The notes: a model not told the origin generated them from the letters alone. A DNA stretch of 64,000 nt from Faecalicoccus acidiformans (GCF_014202635.1 NZ_JACHHD010000007.1:29476-93475); one strand, 5' to 3'. Counted from the first letter of the stretch, positions 40,999 to 51,865 are shown. Translations and numbers: made by a program.

Positions 40999-41245
40999 CT
41001 AAACAATATGGGCCGTGATAATGGTATAACTGTATGAATTGATAGTGATTTTGATATTTTCAACTTCGCAATACCAATTTTTACCTTGTTTGTTTATGTT
41101 GCATTGTTTCTTAAGCACCTTATTTTTACAATACTCAACAACATCATCTGTATCTATTTTCAGATTTCTTTTTATTCTATCCACTCCCATTTCAGTGGTA
41201 TGAATTCTATCAATATTATCAAGTAATATTTTTTTTATCTTCCAT
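40999..41245 (-). pseudogene. DUF3781-family gene with frameshift in an A-run
   Basis: The frame from an internal ATG (41190) encodes MGVDRIKRNL...GKNWYCEVENIKITINSYSY, matching the DUF3781 family. Its missing N-terminus (LLDNIDRIHTTEMG) is present upstream in the same frame. The natural start is the ATG at 41243-41245 with GGGAG upstream, but a run of eight A on the minus strand (41229-41236) puts it out of frame; seven A would restore the whole protein of about 80 residues. The gene is therefore a pseudogene, a slippery on/off gene, or carries a sequencing error. DUF3781 function is unknown. Confidence 0.7.
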
Positions 41246-41351
41246 TCGTTTTCTCCCCTATACCTCTATGTTTCTTTGTCTTCAGTATAAAAAATCTTGC
41301 TTTCTTTTAAAAGAGAAAAGAGGTATCATCGTAGCGATAGGAAGTGAAAAT

Positions 41352-42329
41352 ATGAAACATATCGTGATCATCGCAACGGGCGGAACGATAGCCGGCAGCG
41401 GCGAATTTGGCAAGGCAGCAGAATATGCAGCAGGAAGATTCAGTGTAGAAGAGATCTTAAAAAGTGTTCCGGCGATACGATCTCTAGCCTCGATCCAGAC
41501 GATCCAGCTGTGCAATGTTGACAGTAATGAAATGAATCAGCAGCGGTGGATCAAATTACGCGACCAGATCCATGAAGTGGCAAAGGATCCTCAAACAGAT
41601 GGAATCGTTGTGACGCACGGGACAGACACATTAGAAGAGACGGCCTTTTTTTTGAATTTGACTCTTCATACCGACATTCCAATCGTTTTGACCGGTTCGA
41701 TGCGCCCTGCCACCTCTGCCAGTGCCGATGGTCCGATGAACTTATACCAGGCAGTGGCTCTGGCCGCAAGCGATCAGGCTAAAGGAGCAGGTGTTTTGGC
41801 CGTATTTTCGGATACGATCTATTCGGGCCGGGATATTCGCAAAACCAACAGCTATAAAACGGACGCCTTTGAAATCGATCACTTTGGTTCGTTAGGTTAT
41901 ATGCGCGATGACCAAGTATATTTCTTAAACCGTTCAAAACGGGCACATACTCTGACATCGCCTTTTTCGGATTTGAAGATCGAGCACTTTCCAAAAGTCA
42001 ATATCGCGTATTGGCATTGTGATGGCGATGAAGAGACTCTTCGTGCCTTATGTCAAAATGCGAAGGGTTTGGTAATTGCCGGCAGTGGCAGCGGGAATTA
42101 TTCCAAGGTTTGGCAAAAAACGATCCATGAACTGGCTAAAGATCACTTGATCGTTCGCGCCAGCCGCGTGCCAAAAGGAATCGTCTTTGATTCTGCTTTC
42201 TTTGATCCCGATCACGATACGATTTCCGCTTTTACATTCCCGGCACATAAAGCCAGGATTTTATTGATGTTGGCGATGATGAAAACCGGCGACAAAGAAA
42301 AGATACAAAATTGGTTTGAAACATTGTAG
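41352..42329 (+). CDS. L-asparaginase
   Basis: It hydrolyses asparagine to aspartate and ammonia. The 325-residue protein has the first catalytic threonine in [12 protein letters not shown] near residue 8 and the second in [15 protein letters not shown] near residue 82, the classic bacterial asparaginase arrangement. No signal peptide is seen, so it is cytoplasmic although it resembles the type II branch in parts ([15 protein letters not shown]). The start at 41352 follows AGGAAGTG; a 28-codon upstream extension is rejected. A terminator overlaps the stop codon. Confidence 0.93.
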   Translation: MKHIVIIATGGTIAGSGEFGKAAEYAAGRFSVEEILKSVPAIRSLASIQTIQLCNVDSNEMNQQRWIKLRDQIHEVAKDPQTDGIVVTHGTDTLEETAFFLNLTLHTDIPIVLTGSMRPATSASADGPMNLYQAVALAASDQAKGAGVLAVFSDTIYSGRDIRKTNSYKTDAFEIDHFGSLGYMRDDQVYFLNRSKRAHTLTSPFSDLKIEHFPKVNIAYWHCDGDEETLRALCQNAKGLVIAGSGSGNYSKVWQKTIHELAKDHLIVRASRVPKGIVFDSAFFDPDHDTISAFTFPAHKARILLMLAMMKTGDKEKIQNWFETL

Positions 42330-42355
42330 TGCTGAATTTAGGACAGCACTTTTTG
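42328..42355 (+). terminator. Terminator of the asparaginase gene
   Basis: AGTGCTG and CAGCACT form a 7-bp stem with a nine-base loop, then five T. The first two bases belong to the stop codon. Confidence 0.85.
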
Positions 42356-42361
42356 TATGCG

Positions 42362-42390
42362 TTGAGATTGATCGTAGATGATTGTATAAT
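42362..42390 (+). promoter_or_regulatory. uvrB promoter, predicted leaderless
   Basis: TTGAGA (42362-42367), exactly 17 bases, TATAAT (42385-42390), then seven bases to the ATG at 42398. This is the best promoter in the window with so short a distance to a start codon. The GAGG between them would not be transcribed. Confidence 0.7.
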
Positions 42391-42397
42391 GAGGCAT

Positions 42398-44368
42398 ATG
42401 GGAAAGTTTGAATTGGTATCGGATTATAAACCAAGCGGGGATCAGCCTCAGGCGATCCAGGCTTTGGTCCAAGGGTTACAAGAGCATAAAAAATATCAAG
42501 TATTAATGGGGGCCACAGGGACCGGAAAGACATTTACGATCTCGAATGTAATTGCGGCCGTCAATCGCCCGACGCTGGTGTTTGCCCATAATAAAACGCT
42601 GGCGGGGCAGCTGTACTCGGAATTCAAGGAGTTCTTTCCGCATAATCGGGTAGAGTACTTTGTTTCGTATTTTGATTATTACCAGCCAGAAGCGTATCTT
42701 CCGAAAACGGATACGTATATCGATAAAAACACAAAAACAAACGAAGAACTGGACATGCTTCGAATGGCCGCGGTAAATTCGGTGCTGGAACGCCGCGATA
42801 CAATCATTGTCGCCAGTGTTGCCTCGATCTATGGTGCTTCCAATCCGGATCAATACCGGGATATGATCTTTACTTTGCGAACCGGGCAAGCAATCGAGCG
42901 CAAGGCGCTTTTGACAGCTTTGGTCAATCAGCAGTATAAGCGCAATGATACGGATCCTTTGCGCGGTACGTTTCGAGTCCGCGGCGATGTGATCGAGATC
43001 ACACCGGGTCATACGGATTCTTACTTGATTCGTATCGAGCTGTTCGATGATGAAATTGAGCGGATCTGTGAAGTCGATCCGGTGACCGGTAAAGTGAAAC
43101 AGGCTTATTCTGTTTATATAATTTATCCTGCCAATGGGTATGCCACCAGCATGGATGTGATGGAAAGAGCCGCCCATACGATCGAAGAAGAGCTGGAAGA
43201 GCGTTTGGATTATTTTGATAAGGCAGGAAAGCCCTTAGAAAAGGAACGCCTGGAACAGCGCTGTCGTTATGATATCGAAGCGTTGCGGGAATTCGGAGTC
43301 TGTCCGGGGATCGAAAACTATTCCCGGCACATCGACGGCCGCAAGCCGGGGGAAAGACCATATACCCTCTTTGACTATTTCCCGAAAGATTTTCTTTTGG
43401 TCGTGGATGAAAGTCATGTCTCTTTACCGCAGATTCGCGGGATGTATAATGGAGACCGGGCCCGGAAAGAAGTCCTGGTTGAATATGGCTTTCGTCTGCC
43501 GAGCGCTTTGGACAACCGTCCTTTACGCTTTAACGAGTTTGAAGGGCTGATCGATCAAGCGATCTTCGTCTCGGCTACTCCGGGAGATTGGGAATTGGAA
43601 CAGACAAATCAGGAAGTGATCGAACAGATCATCCGGCCAACGGGACTGCTGGATCCGGAAGTGGAAGTTCGCCCTATCGAAGGTCAAATTGATGATTTGG
43701 TGGATGAAATCAAAGACCGCATTCAAAAAGGACAGAGGACGCTGATCACGACCTTGACTGTACGCATGGCCGAAGATTTGACGGCTTATCTGAAAGAAAT
43801 GGACCTGAAGGTGGCTTGGCTACATCATGAAGTGACCACAATTGAACGAACCGAGATCATTCATGATCTTCGTCAAGGAAAATACGATGTGTTGGTGGGG
43901 ATCAATCTGCTTCGTGAAGGTTTGGATATTCCGGAAGTTTCTTTGATTGCGATTCTGGATGCGGATAAAGAAGGGTTCTTGCGCAGCAAGCGATCTTTGA
44001 TCCAGATCATTGGCCGGGCCGCACGAAATGCCGAGGGAAGAGTCATTCTCTATGCGGATACGATAACGGAAAGTATGCGTTATGCCATCGATGAAACAAA
44101 CCGGCGCCGACAGATCCAAATCGCCTATAATAAACAACACGGGATCGTGCCCAAGACGATCATCAAGCCTATACACGATGTCGTGCGCTCTAAAGAGACC
44201 AAAGAAATGGCTGCCCGCTATCTTAAGAAAAAGAAGATGCCGGCAAAACAAAAAGAAGTTCTTTTGGAGAATATTCAAAAAGAGATGCGTGAAGCAGCGC
44301 GTACGCTTGATTTTGAAAGAGCTGCCCAGCTGCGCGACATCTTATTTGAATTAAAAGAAAAAGACTAA
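42398..44368 (+). CDS. uvrB: UvrABC excinuclease subunit B
   Basis: The helicase-like damage-verification subunit of nucleotide excision repair. In 656 residues it has the P-loop [15 protein letters not shown] near residue 37, the beta-hairpin region [16 protein letters not shown], helicase motif [23 protein letters not shown], and a C-terminal UVR domain ([18 protein letters not shown]) for UvrC. The start [16 protein letters not shown] is conserved, which fixes the ATG at 42398 and hence the short distance to the promoter. A 23-residue upstream extension would contain the -10 box. uvrA is 42 kb away. Confidence 0.97.
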   Translation: MGKFELVSDYKPSGDQPQAIQALVQGLQEHKKYQVLMGATGTGKTFTISNVIAAVNRPTLVFAHNKTLAGQLYSEFKEFFPHNRVEYFVSYFDYYQPEAYLPKTDTYIDKNTKTNEELDMLRMAAVNSVLERRDTIIVASVASIYGASNPDQYRDMIFTLRTGQAIERKALLTALVNQQYKRNDTDPLRGTFRVRGDVIEITPGHTDSYLIRIELFDDEIERICEVDPVTGKVKQAYSVYIIYPANGYATSMDVMERAAHTIEEELEERLDYFDKAGKPLEKERLEQRCRYDIEALREFGVCPGIENYSRHIDGRKPGERPYTLFDYFPKDFLLVVDESHVSLPQIRGMYNGDRARKEVLVEYGFRLPSALDNRPLRFNEFEGLIDQAIFVSATPGDWELEQTNQEVIEQIIRPTGLLDPEVEVRPIEGQIDDLVDEIKDRIQKGQRTLITTLTVRMAEDLTAYLKEMDLKVAWLHHEVTTIERTEIIHDLRQGKYDVLVGINLLREGLDIPEVSLIAILDADKEGFLRSKRSLIQIIGRAARNAEGRVILYADTITESMRYAIDETNRRRQIQIAYNKQHGIVPKTIIKPIHDVVRSKETKEMAARYLKKKKMPAKQKEVLLENIQKEMREAARTLDFERAAQLRDILFELKEKD

Positions 44369-44382
44369 ACGGAGGTTTGTCT

Positions 44383-45822
44383 ATGTCTGAGTTTTCTCAA
44401 ATGTTGGAAAGTTATGTGAATGAGAAAAAAGTCAATAAATTTCAGATGGCGAAATATCTTTCCATCGATCGTTCCAGTTTACATAAGATCATTCAAGGCC
44501 AGCGAAATGCACCATCGAAGAACCTGGTGATTCGCATGGGAAAATATTTGGAACTTTCTCCCTATGAGTTAAATGAGCTTTTAGAGCTCTATTCCATTTC
44601 TTTGATCAGTCCGCAGCGCTATTATCGCCGCAAAAATGTACAACTGTTTCTGGAGTCGTTTGATCCCAATCCGTCTTTGATCGAAATGCCTTCTTTTCAG
44701 GCGAGCGATCTGCCGAATCTGAATCGGTCGGTGATCCCTCTGAGAGCTAACGGAATCCATTTAGAACATCTTCTGTATCAAATCAACGAACGAGAAAAAG
44801 AAAGCGGAAAAGGTACGATCCGCTTTTTAGGGACACCAGAACTCCCCGGCTTTGAAAACTTGTTTTCGCAGCTGACTGCAGGAACGCAAGTTAAACACAT
44901 CTTGCCCTTTGTCCGCTATGAGAATGCAGCCGATTACAAAAATGATCAGAACTTCCTGTATCTATCGAAAGTGGTTTCCGTGTATGCTCAGTTTTCGGAT
45001 CGGCTGATTGACTATCAAACTTCTTATTATTACTCAGGAGAATCGATCCGTTCCCATTTTCCGCCCTTTCCATATTGGGTCATTACTTCGGAGTACGCTT
45101 TGCAGCTATCGGAAGACTATAAGGAAGGAATCTTTTATCAGGATCCGGACATGGTTGCTTTTATGGCAGAGACCTTTGATGGGTTATGGAACCGAACCAA
45201 TTTATTGTTGATCCCGGTACAAGATGGCTTGTCTCAGCTGCGCCTGAATCAAGAATTATTGAAGGCCAAGACAGAGTCGGAGATCCATTTTTCGTTAGTG
45301 CCATGTCTGATGCCTTTTTTGACAAGACGAGAAATTGAGAAGTATCTGGCGCCAAAGCTTCCGGATAGAGAGAAATTCATTGATTTGCTGGATCAGTATA
45401 TAACGGCTATATGCCAGCGCCATGCGCAAGTCCATCCGCAGATGATCTTTAGTCTGGATGGCATTAGGCGTTTTATGGAAACCGGTGTTTTTGATGAGTT
45501 TCCGCTTGATCTTTATTCCCCGCTAAAGATGCAAGATCGTAAACGGATCTATTCTCGATTTCTTCAAAAGGCGAATCAATATGAATATAAACTGTTGAAA
45601 GAAAACATGGGAACCATCGTCAATGGGATCCGTGTCAATCTTTCGGATTCTATGGGCTTTATCCAGTTTATGACCCATACAGGGAAAGTGATCTTATTGT
45701 CGTTAGAACACCCTAGTTTTCTGGCATCGTTTAAAGATTACTTCGAAACGATGGATCCGGATCGCTTCTTCACTTCAGAAGAAACGATAGAGAAACTGAA
45801 TAAGCTTCAATATTCATTCTAA
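44383..45822 (+). CDS. XRE-family regulator with large unknown C-terminal domain
   Basis: A 479-residue protein with an N-terminal Cro/CI-type helix-turn-helix (residues about 5-65; FQMAKYLSIDRSSLHKIIQG). The rest, about 400 residues, has no motif I recognise; it is soluble and shows acidic and aromatic stretches but no repeats. The layout, a short HTH followed by a long effector region, is that of a one-component regulator. The ATG at 44383 has GGAGG seven bases before it. It starts 14 bases after uvrB and may share its transcript. A terminator overlaps its end. Confidence 0.75.
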   Translation: MSEFSQMLESYVNEKKVNKFQMAKYLSIDRSSLHKIIQGQRNAPSKNLVIRMGKYLELSPYELNELLELYSISLISPQRYYRRKNVQLFLESFDPNPSLIEMPSFQASDLPNLNRSVIPLRANGIHLEHLLYQINEREKESGKGTIRFLGTPELPGFENLFSQLTAGTQVKHILPFVRYENAADYKNDQNFLYLSKVVSVYAQFSDRLIDYQTSYYYSGESIRSHFPPFPYWVITSEYALQLSEDYKEGIFYQDPDMVAFMAETFDGLWNRTNLLLIPVQDGLSQLRLNQELLKAKTESEIHFSLVPCLMPFLTRREIEKYLAPKLPDREKFIDLLDQYITAICQRHAQVHPQMIFSLDGIRRFMETGVFDEFPLDLYSPLKMQDRKRIYSRFLQKANQYEYKLLKENMGTIVNGIRVNLSDSMGFIQFMTHTGKVILLSLEHPSFLASFKDYFETMDPDRFFTSEETIEKLNKLQYSF

Positions 45823-45852
45823 GACTGAGTCAATTTGACCAGTCTTTTTTTC
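45821..45852 (+). terminator. Terminator after the XRE regulator
   Basis: AAGACTG/CAGTCTT with an inner GTCA/TGAC pairing, followed by a long T run. The stem begins inside the stop codon. Confidence 0.9.
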
Positions 45853-45932
45853 TTTCTTTAGAAAAATTTAAGACTTTTTACCAAAGGCCTTTACTTTTTT
45901 TCGCTATCTTAATAGTGAAAAGGAGGAAGCAG

Positions 45933-46520
45933 ATGGCGGATTCTAAAAAATGGATTACATTTTTGACGATTGTTACGACGGGGTTCTGTCTATGGTTTTT
46001 TGTCTTTTTGTTTCAAGAAGGCTATTTATTGGATCCGTCTAAGCTGCAGACTCTGTTGGTGCACTCCGGGGCCTTGGCACCGGTCCTGTTCGTGGGATTA
46101 CAAATCTTCCAGACTGTGATTCCTGTCATCCCCGGTGGTGTGACCAGCGCGATTGGCGTGATCTGTTTTGGGAATATCGGCGGTTTTATTTTGAATTATA
46201 TCGGATTATGTGTCGGTTCGATCATTGTATTTTGGCTGGTCAAAGTATATGGGCAACCTTTTATCCGCAAGGTGGCAGAGCCAAAAACAATCGATAAATA
46301 CATCGGCTGGCTGGACCGCGGCAAAAAATTCGACCGGTTTTTCAGCTTTGCGATCTTAGTTCCGGGATTTCCAGATGATATCTTATGTATGATTGCGGGC
46401 TTGACCAAAATGACATACGTTCGTTTTATCGCTATTATTTTGTTGTGCAAACCTTTGGGACTGATCTTGTATAGTCAAGGGCTGACTTCTTTGATCCAAG
46501 GAGTTGCCAGGTTGTTTTAG
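45933..46520 (+). CDS. TVP38/TMEM64 (DedA-like) membrane protein
   Basis: A 195-residue membrane protein with about six hydrophobic segments. The motif PVIPGGVTSAIGVICFG and the later ILVPGFPDDILCMIAG, with the paired glycine/proline and acidic residues, are those of the TVP38/SNARE-associated family, thought to move lipids between leaflets. The start at 45933 follows AAGGAGGAAG; a GTG six codons earlier overlaps that site. It is followed after 39 bases by a two-component system and may be in the same operon. Confidence 0.85.
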   Translation: MADSKKWITFLTIVTTGFCLWFFVFLFQEGYLLDPSKLQTLLVHSGALAPVLFVGLQIFQTVIPVIPGGVTSAIGVICFGNIGGFILNYIGLCVGSIIVFWLVKVYGQPFIRKVAEPKTIDKYIGWLDRGKKFDRFFSFAILVPGFPDDILCMIAGLTKMTYVRFIAIILLCKPLGLILYSQGLTSLIQGVARLF

Positions 46521-46559
46521 TCAATTGTGAATGATAGAGTAGACAAAGGGGGAATGATT

Positions 46560-47267
46560 ATGGAGCATACCATTTTAGTTGTGGAAGATGAAACAGGGAT
46601 TCGCAAAGCGATCTGTATTTATATGAAAAATCAAGGCTACCGGGTGTTCGATGCGGCCAATGGAAAAGAAGGCTTGGAGCTTATAGAGAAAGAGGATATT
46701 CATTTGGCCATTGTGGATATCATGATGCCGGTCATGGATGGAGTGACAATGGTTATGAAAGCCAGAGAAACGCATGATTTTCCGATTCTTTTTTTGAGTG
46801 CGAAAAGCGAAGAAGTCGATAAGATCCATGGGCTCAACATTGGTGCTGATGACTACATCACAAAACCATTCGCATCCACAGAACTGATTGCCCGGGTACG
46901 GGCTCAGCTGCGTCGTTATGAACAGATCTTGGCTTTGAAAAAAGGACAAGAATCCAAGGATTCCTGTTATGTCGTGGGGGATTTGGAGCTGGAGCCGCTG
47001 ACCAAGGAAGTCCGGGTGGCCGGGAAACTGGTGCACTTGACGCCAAAAGAATTTAAGATCTTGGAATTGTTGATGAAAAATCCGGGGCGCGTCTATTCTG
47101 CCCAGCAGATCTATGAGCTTATATGGGAAGAAGAAGCCATCAATACTGAAACGATCATGGTGCATATTCGAAAACTGCGGGAGAAGATCGAGGCCGATCC
47201 GAAAAGGCCGCTGTATATTAAAGTGGTATGGGGGATCGGTTATAAAATTGAAAGGATGGAATCGTGA
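46560..47267 (+). CDS. Two-component response regulator, OmpR family
   Basis: A 235-residue regulator: receiver domain (residues about 3-118) with the acidic pair VVEDE, phospho-acceptor Asp53 in VDIMMPVMDG and the lysine in YITKPF; then an OmpR-type winged helix with LTPKEFKILELLMKNPGRV and the C-terminal KVVWGIGYKIE. The start MEHTILVVEDE at 46560 follows AAAGGGGGA. It overlaps the kinase gene. The target genes are unknown. Confidence 0.95.
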   Translation: MEHTILVVEDETGIRKAICIYMKNQGYRVFDAANGKEGLELIEKEDIHLAIVDIMMPVMDGVTMVMKARETHDFPILFLSAKSEEVDKIHGLNIGADDYITKPFASTELIARVRAQLRRYEQILALKKGQESKDSCYVVGDLELEPLTKEVRVAGKLVHLTPKEFKILELLMKNPGRVYSAQQIYELIWEEEAINTETIMVHIRKLREKIEADPKRPLYIKVVWGIGYKIERMES

Positions 47268-49318
47268 TGAAAAAGAGCTATCGGCTTCTGGCAGGTTTCT
47301 TTTTGGTCTGTGCCCTCTGTTCCGGAGTCGTTTCCTTTTTGATGCCTCGTTTAAATCCGCAGGCTACTTCAAATATAGAGGATGTCGATTTCTATTTAGT
47401 GGAAGATATTCAGTGGCTGATCGTTGGGAAGATGATGGATATGGATCCTTCCTATTCTTTGGTAGAATGTGAGGATGAAAGTCTGCAGGAACAGATGAAT
47501 CGCGCTATCCAGGATAATGTACGCCGGGCTGCTTATGAGTTAGATAATGACCCGAACTTCTTTTATCGGGTAAATTCTGGCCAAAAAACAGATGAGCGTC
47601 AATTTGATGAAGATCTGTCAATTGAAGATTGTTTATTTTATGGTGTGCTGAATTATGATCAGTCAGGCAATCTCACGCAAGAAGGAACGATGAGCGTACC
47701 GGATTTTAGTTTTTTATCGGTAGATTATATTTACTCGCTCTATGATATCGTTTATTCCTATGGCTTTGAAGATGATTCTTCTATGGATCTACAGATTATA
47801 CCGCCTTCGAATTTAGAGGTGGAGATCCGGATCCCAAAGGAGATGAACGAGAAAAAAGGGACGGTTTATAACTGCATCTATAATGAATCTTTATGGGCTC
47901 CATTTACTCTGGTAGCTTTTTTCGCTGGATCTGCAGTAGTGGGTCTTTACATCTTGATTGCTTCGTATCGCTCTTTGAGCCTTGTACAGCCTTTTAAGAC
48001 CTTGTTGGGATGGAAAGCTGAATTCAACGTGGTGTTTCTTGGGTTTGTCACTTCGATGATTCTTTTGCTTGGAATCTATAGTATTGGATTGACGCTGGAC
48101 GGCAGACTCTTGCCGGCGATGACCCGATTTGGTTTGCCGCTGCCGGCGCTCTGGGTCGGAGCTCTAAACTTTATCGCCTATTTCTTGTCCATGGTTCTGA
48201 TCGGCATGTGTCTGTATTATGTCAAATATGCTCTTTGTTCCGGGCCGATCCGCTTCTTGAAAGAAGATTCGTGGCTGGGAGGACATATCTATAAAATTGT
48301 TAAGGATTTAAAAGATCAGAAGAATTATGATCTGGATTCAAAAGTAAAAAATTTGATTTTTAAAGCCGTTTTGCTTAATACGATCATCGTCTTTCTGCTG
48401 TCTTTGTTCTGGGGCTGGTTCCTTGCTTTGATCTATGGCGTTTGTACGTATCTTTTCTTGGTGAAAAAAGCGAAAGAACTGACGGATGAATATGGGAAAG
48501 TGCTTGGTCGCATGGACCGTATGGGACAAGGTGATTTTTCAATTTCGGAAGCAGAACAAACACAGATCCTGCCGGCCCTGCAAGAAAGATTGGATACGCT
48601 TCAAGAAGATTTTGAAGGGGAAATCAAAGAAAGAGTCCGCTCGCAAAACATGAAAACGGAATTGATCACAAATGTTTCTCATGATTTGAAAACGCCTCTG
48701 ACGGGCATTAAAAACTATTTGGAGTTATTGAACGATCCTAATCTCTCAGAGGAGGAGAAACGCGAATACCTGGGGCGCCTGGATCAATATACAGACCGGT
48801 TAAGCAAGTTGATCGAAGATCTTTTTGAGGTCTCCAAGGCCAACTCCGGCAACATTGAGTTGTGCTTTCAGCCGGTGGATATTGTTTCTTTGGTGGAACA
48901 AGTCCTGGTAGAAAATGAGAAACTGTTAGAGAAGGCGCAGCTGATTCCCGTCTTGCGTAAACCGGATACTCCGGTTGTATGCGAATTGGATGGCGATAAA
49001 ACGGTGCGGATCTTTGAGAATCTGATTTCTAATGTGTCCAAATATGCGCTTTCGAACACGCGGGTGTTTATAAGAATCGAAAAAGTAAAAAATCAAGTGT
49101 TGATTACGATTCAGAATATCTCAAAAACGCCTTTGGATTTCGATCCGGAAGATATCACAGAACGCTTTGTTCGGGCGGATGAATCGCGGCATGAACCAGG
49201 CAGCGGCTTGGGGTTGGCCATTGTCAAGAGTTTTTGCGAAGTTCAAAACGGAAAGTTTGAAGTTTGTTTAGATGGGGATGTCTTTAAAGGAATTGTTACT
49301 TTTACGATACAAGAATAA
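47267..49318 (+). CDS. Sensor histidine kinase, multi-membrane-pass
   Basis: A 683-residue kinase, partner of the upstream regulator. Residues 7-27 form a first membrane segment, followed by about 180 extracellular residues rich in acidic residues and tyrosine, then four or more membrane segments (residues about 210-390). The cytoplasmic part has the H box NVSHDLKTPLTGIKNYLELL with His472, and the ATP-binding G box GSGLGLAIVKSF. The ATG at 47267 overlaps the regulator's stop; a GTG one codon earlier is possible. The extracellular domain is not one I recognise. The ligand is unknown. Confidence 0.93.
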   Translation: MKKSYRLLAGFFLVCALCSGVVSFLMPRLNPQATSNIEDVDFYLVEDIQWLIVGKMMDMDPSYSLVECEDESLQEQMNRAIQDNVRRAAYELDNDPNFFYRVNSGQKTDERQFDEDLSIEDCLFYGVLNYDQSGNLTQEGTMSVPDFSFLSVDYIYSLYDIVYSYGFEDDSSMDLQIIPPSNLEVEIRIPKEMNEKKGTVYNCIYNESLWAPFTLVAFFAGSAVVGLYILIASYRSLSLVQPFKTLLGWKAEFNVVFLGFVTSMILLLGIYSIGLTLDGRLLPAMTRFGLPLPALWVGALNFIAYFLSMVLIGMCLYYVKYALCSGPIRFLKEDSWLGGHIYKIVKDLKDQKNYDLDSKVKNLIFKAVLLNTIIVFLLSLFWGWFLALIYGVCTYLFLVKKAKELTDEYGKVLGRMDRMGQGDFSISEAEQTQILPALQERLDTLQEDFEGEIKERVRSQNMKTELITNVSHDLKTPLTGIKNYLELLNDPNLSEEEKREYLGRLDQYTDRLSKLIEDLFEVSKANSGNIELCFQPVDIVSLVEQVLVENEKLLEKAQLIPVLRKPDTPVVCELDGDKTVRIFENLISNVSKYALSNTRVFIRIEKVKNQVLITIQNISKTPLDFDPEDITERFVRADESRHEPGSGLGLAIVKSFCEVQNGKFEVCLDGDVFKGIVTFTIQE

Positions 49319-49342
49319 AGCTGCGGCGATCCGCAGCTTTTT
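49318..49342 (+). terminator. Terminator of the two-component operon
   Basis: AAGCTGCGG-CGAT-CCGCAGCTT, a 9-bp stem ending in TTTTT. The stem begins in the kinase stop codon and reaches the last codon of the convergent nudC, so it may act in both directions. Confidence 0.9.
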
Positions 49343-50162
49343 AACGATAGTCGTTGATTTTAAATCGATAGATCATTTCAGAAGTTAGAGAACCATCCAG
49401 ATTCTCTTTTCCATATAGTAAGTCGGCCCGCGAGATCCAGTAAGCCGTTTGCAGTTCATTGGTATCCAGGCGGATCGGGCCATCATGATCCAGTTCACAA
49501 TAAAATCCGGCAAGGACGTCACTGACGATTCCCCAAGGCTGTGATTTATAATACCGGATATTTTTGACATGAAGTCCGACTTCTTCATAGACTTCGCGTG
49601 CAACAGTCTCTTCTAATGTTTCTCCAATCTCAACAAATCCGGCTAATAAAACTTGTTTAGAACGGCCGGGGTATTGCGCTAACAAGATTTGATCCTGGTG
49701 GGTCAGGGCGATGATCACGGCCGGAAAGATCCGGGGATATTCGATGACGCCGCAAGCCGGACAAACCAAAGCTCTTTCGGTTTGACTGGGAATGAGAGCC
49801 TTGCCGCATCGGCCGCAGAATCGGCGATTGCGATACCAGTCATAAAGATGAAAACCAGTCGCATAGGCAAACCCGAAATGATGAGGCTCACTGCGTGTCA
49901 AAGGGCGCAGTTCGTGGTAGGCATAGTGATTTTGTTCCGGGACATGCATGACTAGAAAATAGGGATCTTGATCAATGGAAAACAGGTAGATCGCCTGCGA
50001 AAGATCAAGATCTAATTCTTTGGCCCGCGGGCAGCAAATCTGATCGTTTTTATATTGACTCAACGCTTCTTTTCCTCGAAAAGAAAGAATATAGCTTTCG
50101 GGTGAGGGCAAGATCTTTTGAAAGGCATTATCAAAAGTATGAGGGGCGATATCTTGGATCAT
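49341..50162 (-). CDS. nudC: NADH pyrophosphatase / RNA deNADding Nudix enzyme
   Basis: A 273-residue Nudix hydrolase that splits NAD(H), and in known NudC proteins removes NAD caps from RNA. It has an N-terminal beta domain, a zinc ribbon (CGRCGKAL and CPACG), the Nudix box GFVEIGETLEETVAREVYEE near residue 165 and the NudC-specific SQPWGIVSDVLAGF. The ATG follows AAAGGAG. It is convergent with the histidine kinase gene and 41 bases downstream of glnS, so it is probably co-transcribed with it. Confidence 0.93.
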   Translation of the reverse strand: MIQDIAPHTFDNAFQKILPSPESYILSFRGKEALSQYKNDQICCPRAKELDLDLSQAIYLFSIDQDPYFLVMHVPEQNHYAYHELRPLTRSEPHHFGFAYATGFHLYDWYRNRRFCGRCGKALIPSQTERALVCPACGVIEYPRIFPAVIIALTHQDQILLAQYPGRSKQVLLAGFVEIGETLEETVAREVYEEVGLHVKNIRYYKSQPWGIVSDVLAGFYCELDHDGPIRLDTNELQTAYWISRADLLYGKENLDGSLTSEMIYRFKINDYR

Positions 50163-50203
50163 AAATCAATCTCCTTTGAAAAAAGGTTTGGGATCTCCAA
50201 ACC

Positions 50204-51865
50204 TTATTTTGGTAATTTAAAGGAACTCTTTAAAGATACGATACGGTTAAAGACAAGATGGTCATCGGTCGTATCTTTTTCGTCGACACAGAAATAGCCG
50301 TTTCGAACAAACTGAAATTTGTCTTGTTTTTTGGCGTTCTTGACAAATGGTTCGACGTAGCAAGTGTCCACGACTGTGCATGAATTCGGGTTCAAATTCA
50401 GACTGCCATCTTCGTTATAAACGCCTTTTTCCTCATCTACGAGGTTTTCATAAAGACGAGCGGTTGCCTGAATCGCATGATGGACAGGCACCCAGTGAAT
50501 TGTTCCTTTGACTTTACGGCCGGTAAAACCGGAACCGACTTTTGTCTCAGGATCATAAGTCGCATGCACTACGGTCACATTTCCATTTTCATCTTTCTCG
50601 AAGCCGGTACATTTGACAAAATATGCATTCATCAAACGAACCTCGTTTCCCACGAAAAGACGGAAGTATTTTTTGACCGGATTTTCCATAAAGTCTTCTC
50701 GTTCGATCCATAATTCTCTTTCAAAAGGAATCTGCTTTTTGCCGGCGTTTGGATCATCCATATTGATGCTTCCCTCCACCATTTCAAATGTATCTTCCGG
50801 ATAGTTGTCGATCACCAGCTTGATTGGATCCAAAACCGCCATGACACGGGGTGCTTTTGGCTTCAGATCTTCTCGAAGACAATATTCCAGGTAGGCGTAG
50901 TCGCTGGAGGAATTCGCCTTGGTGACGCCAATCAGACTCATCAACATTTGAATGGATTCAGGCGTAAATCCACGGCGGCGCAAGGCTGCAATCGTGACTA
51001 AGCGCGGATCATCCCAGCCATCTACGATGTTTTCATCAACCAGGCGTTTGATATATCGCTTTCCGGTGATGACATTGGTCAGATACATCTTGGCGAATTC
51101 GATTTGTTTAGGCGGCTGTTCAAATCCGACTTCACGAACGACCCAGTCATACAAAGGACGATGGTCTTCAAACTCTAAAGTACAGATCGAATGCGTAACG
51201 CCTTCAATGGCATCTTCAATAGGATGGGCAAAATCGTACATCGGATAGATCACCCATTTGTCGCCGGTATTATGATGGGTTTGGCGGGCGATTCGATAAA
51301 TGATCGGATCGCGCATATTGATATTGGGAGAAGCCATGTCGATCTTGGCGCGCAAGACTTTGGCTCCGTCTTCAAATTCTCCGTTTTTCATCGCTTCGAA
51401 AAGCTGAAGATTTTCCTCGATCGAACGATTGCGGTACGGCGAATCTTTTCCGGGCTCTGTCAGGGTGCCGCGGTAGGCACGAATCTGATCCGGATCCAGA
51501 TCGCAGACATACGCTTTGCCCTTTTTGATCAGCTTAACGGCAGCTTCGTACATTTGATCATAATAGTTGCTGGCGAATTTAACTTCTCCATCATAGTGAG
51601 CGCCTAACCACTCCACATCTTTTTTGATGGATTCTACAAATTCGACTTTTTCTTTTGTCGGGTTGGTATCGTCAAAACGAAGATAGAATTTTCCTCCATA
51701 CTCTTTGGCTAATCCATAGTTCAATAAGATGCTCTTGGCATGCCCGATATGCAGATAACCGTTTGGTTCGGGCGGAAAACGGGTCACGACCGAACTATAG
51801 GTGCCATTTTGCAGGTCTTCATCTATGATTCGTTCAATAAAATTTTTTCCTTCATTTGTTTCCAT
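50204..51865 (-). CDS. glnS: Glutaminyl-tRNA synthetase
   Basis: A class I synthetase charging tRNA-Gln directly. At 553 residues it matches the bacterial enzyme. [18 protein letters not shown] carries the HIGH motif near residue 33. At the KMSKS position the sequence reads [11 protein letters not shown], keeping the lysine and arginine but not the usual MSK. Most Firmicutes make Gln-tRNA by amidation, so the gene is a useful lineage marker. The start METNEGKN at 51865 follows AAAGGATGA; a long upstream extension is only the end of the GNAT gene in another frame. Confidence 0.95.
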   Translation of the reverse strand: METNEGKNFIERIIDEDLQNGTYSSVVTRFPPEPNGYLHIGHAKSILLNYGLAKEYGGKFYLRFDDTNPTKEKVEFVESIKKDVEWLGAHYDGEVKFASNYYDQMYEAAVKLIKKGKAYVCDLDPDQIRAYRGTLTEPGKDSPYRNRSIEENLQLFEAMKNGEFEDGAKVLRAKIDMASPNINMRDPIIYRIARQTHHNTGDKWVIYPMYDFAHPIEDAIEGVTHSICTLEFEDHRPLYDWVVREVGFEQPPKQIEFAKMYLTNVITGKRYIKRLVDENIVDGWDDPRLVTIAALRRRGFTPESIQMLMSLIGVTKANSSSDYAYLEYCLREDLKPKAPRVMAVLDPIKLVIDNYPEDTFEMVEGSINMDDPNAGKKQIPFERELWIEREDFMENPVKKYFRLFVGNEVRLMNAYFVKCTGFEKDENGNVTVVHATYDPETKVGSGFTGRKVKGTIHWVPVHHAIQATARLYENLVDEEKGVYNEDGSLNLNPNSCTVVDTCYVEPFVKNAKKQDKFQFVRNGYFCVDEKDTTDDHLVFNRIVSLKSSFKLPK

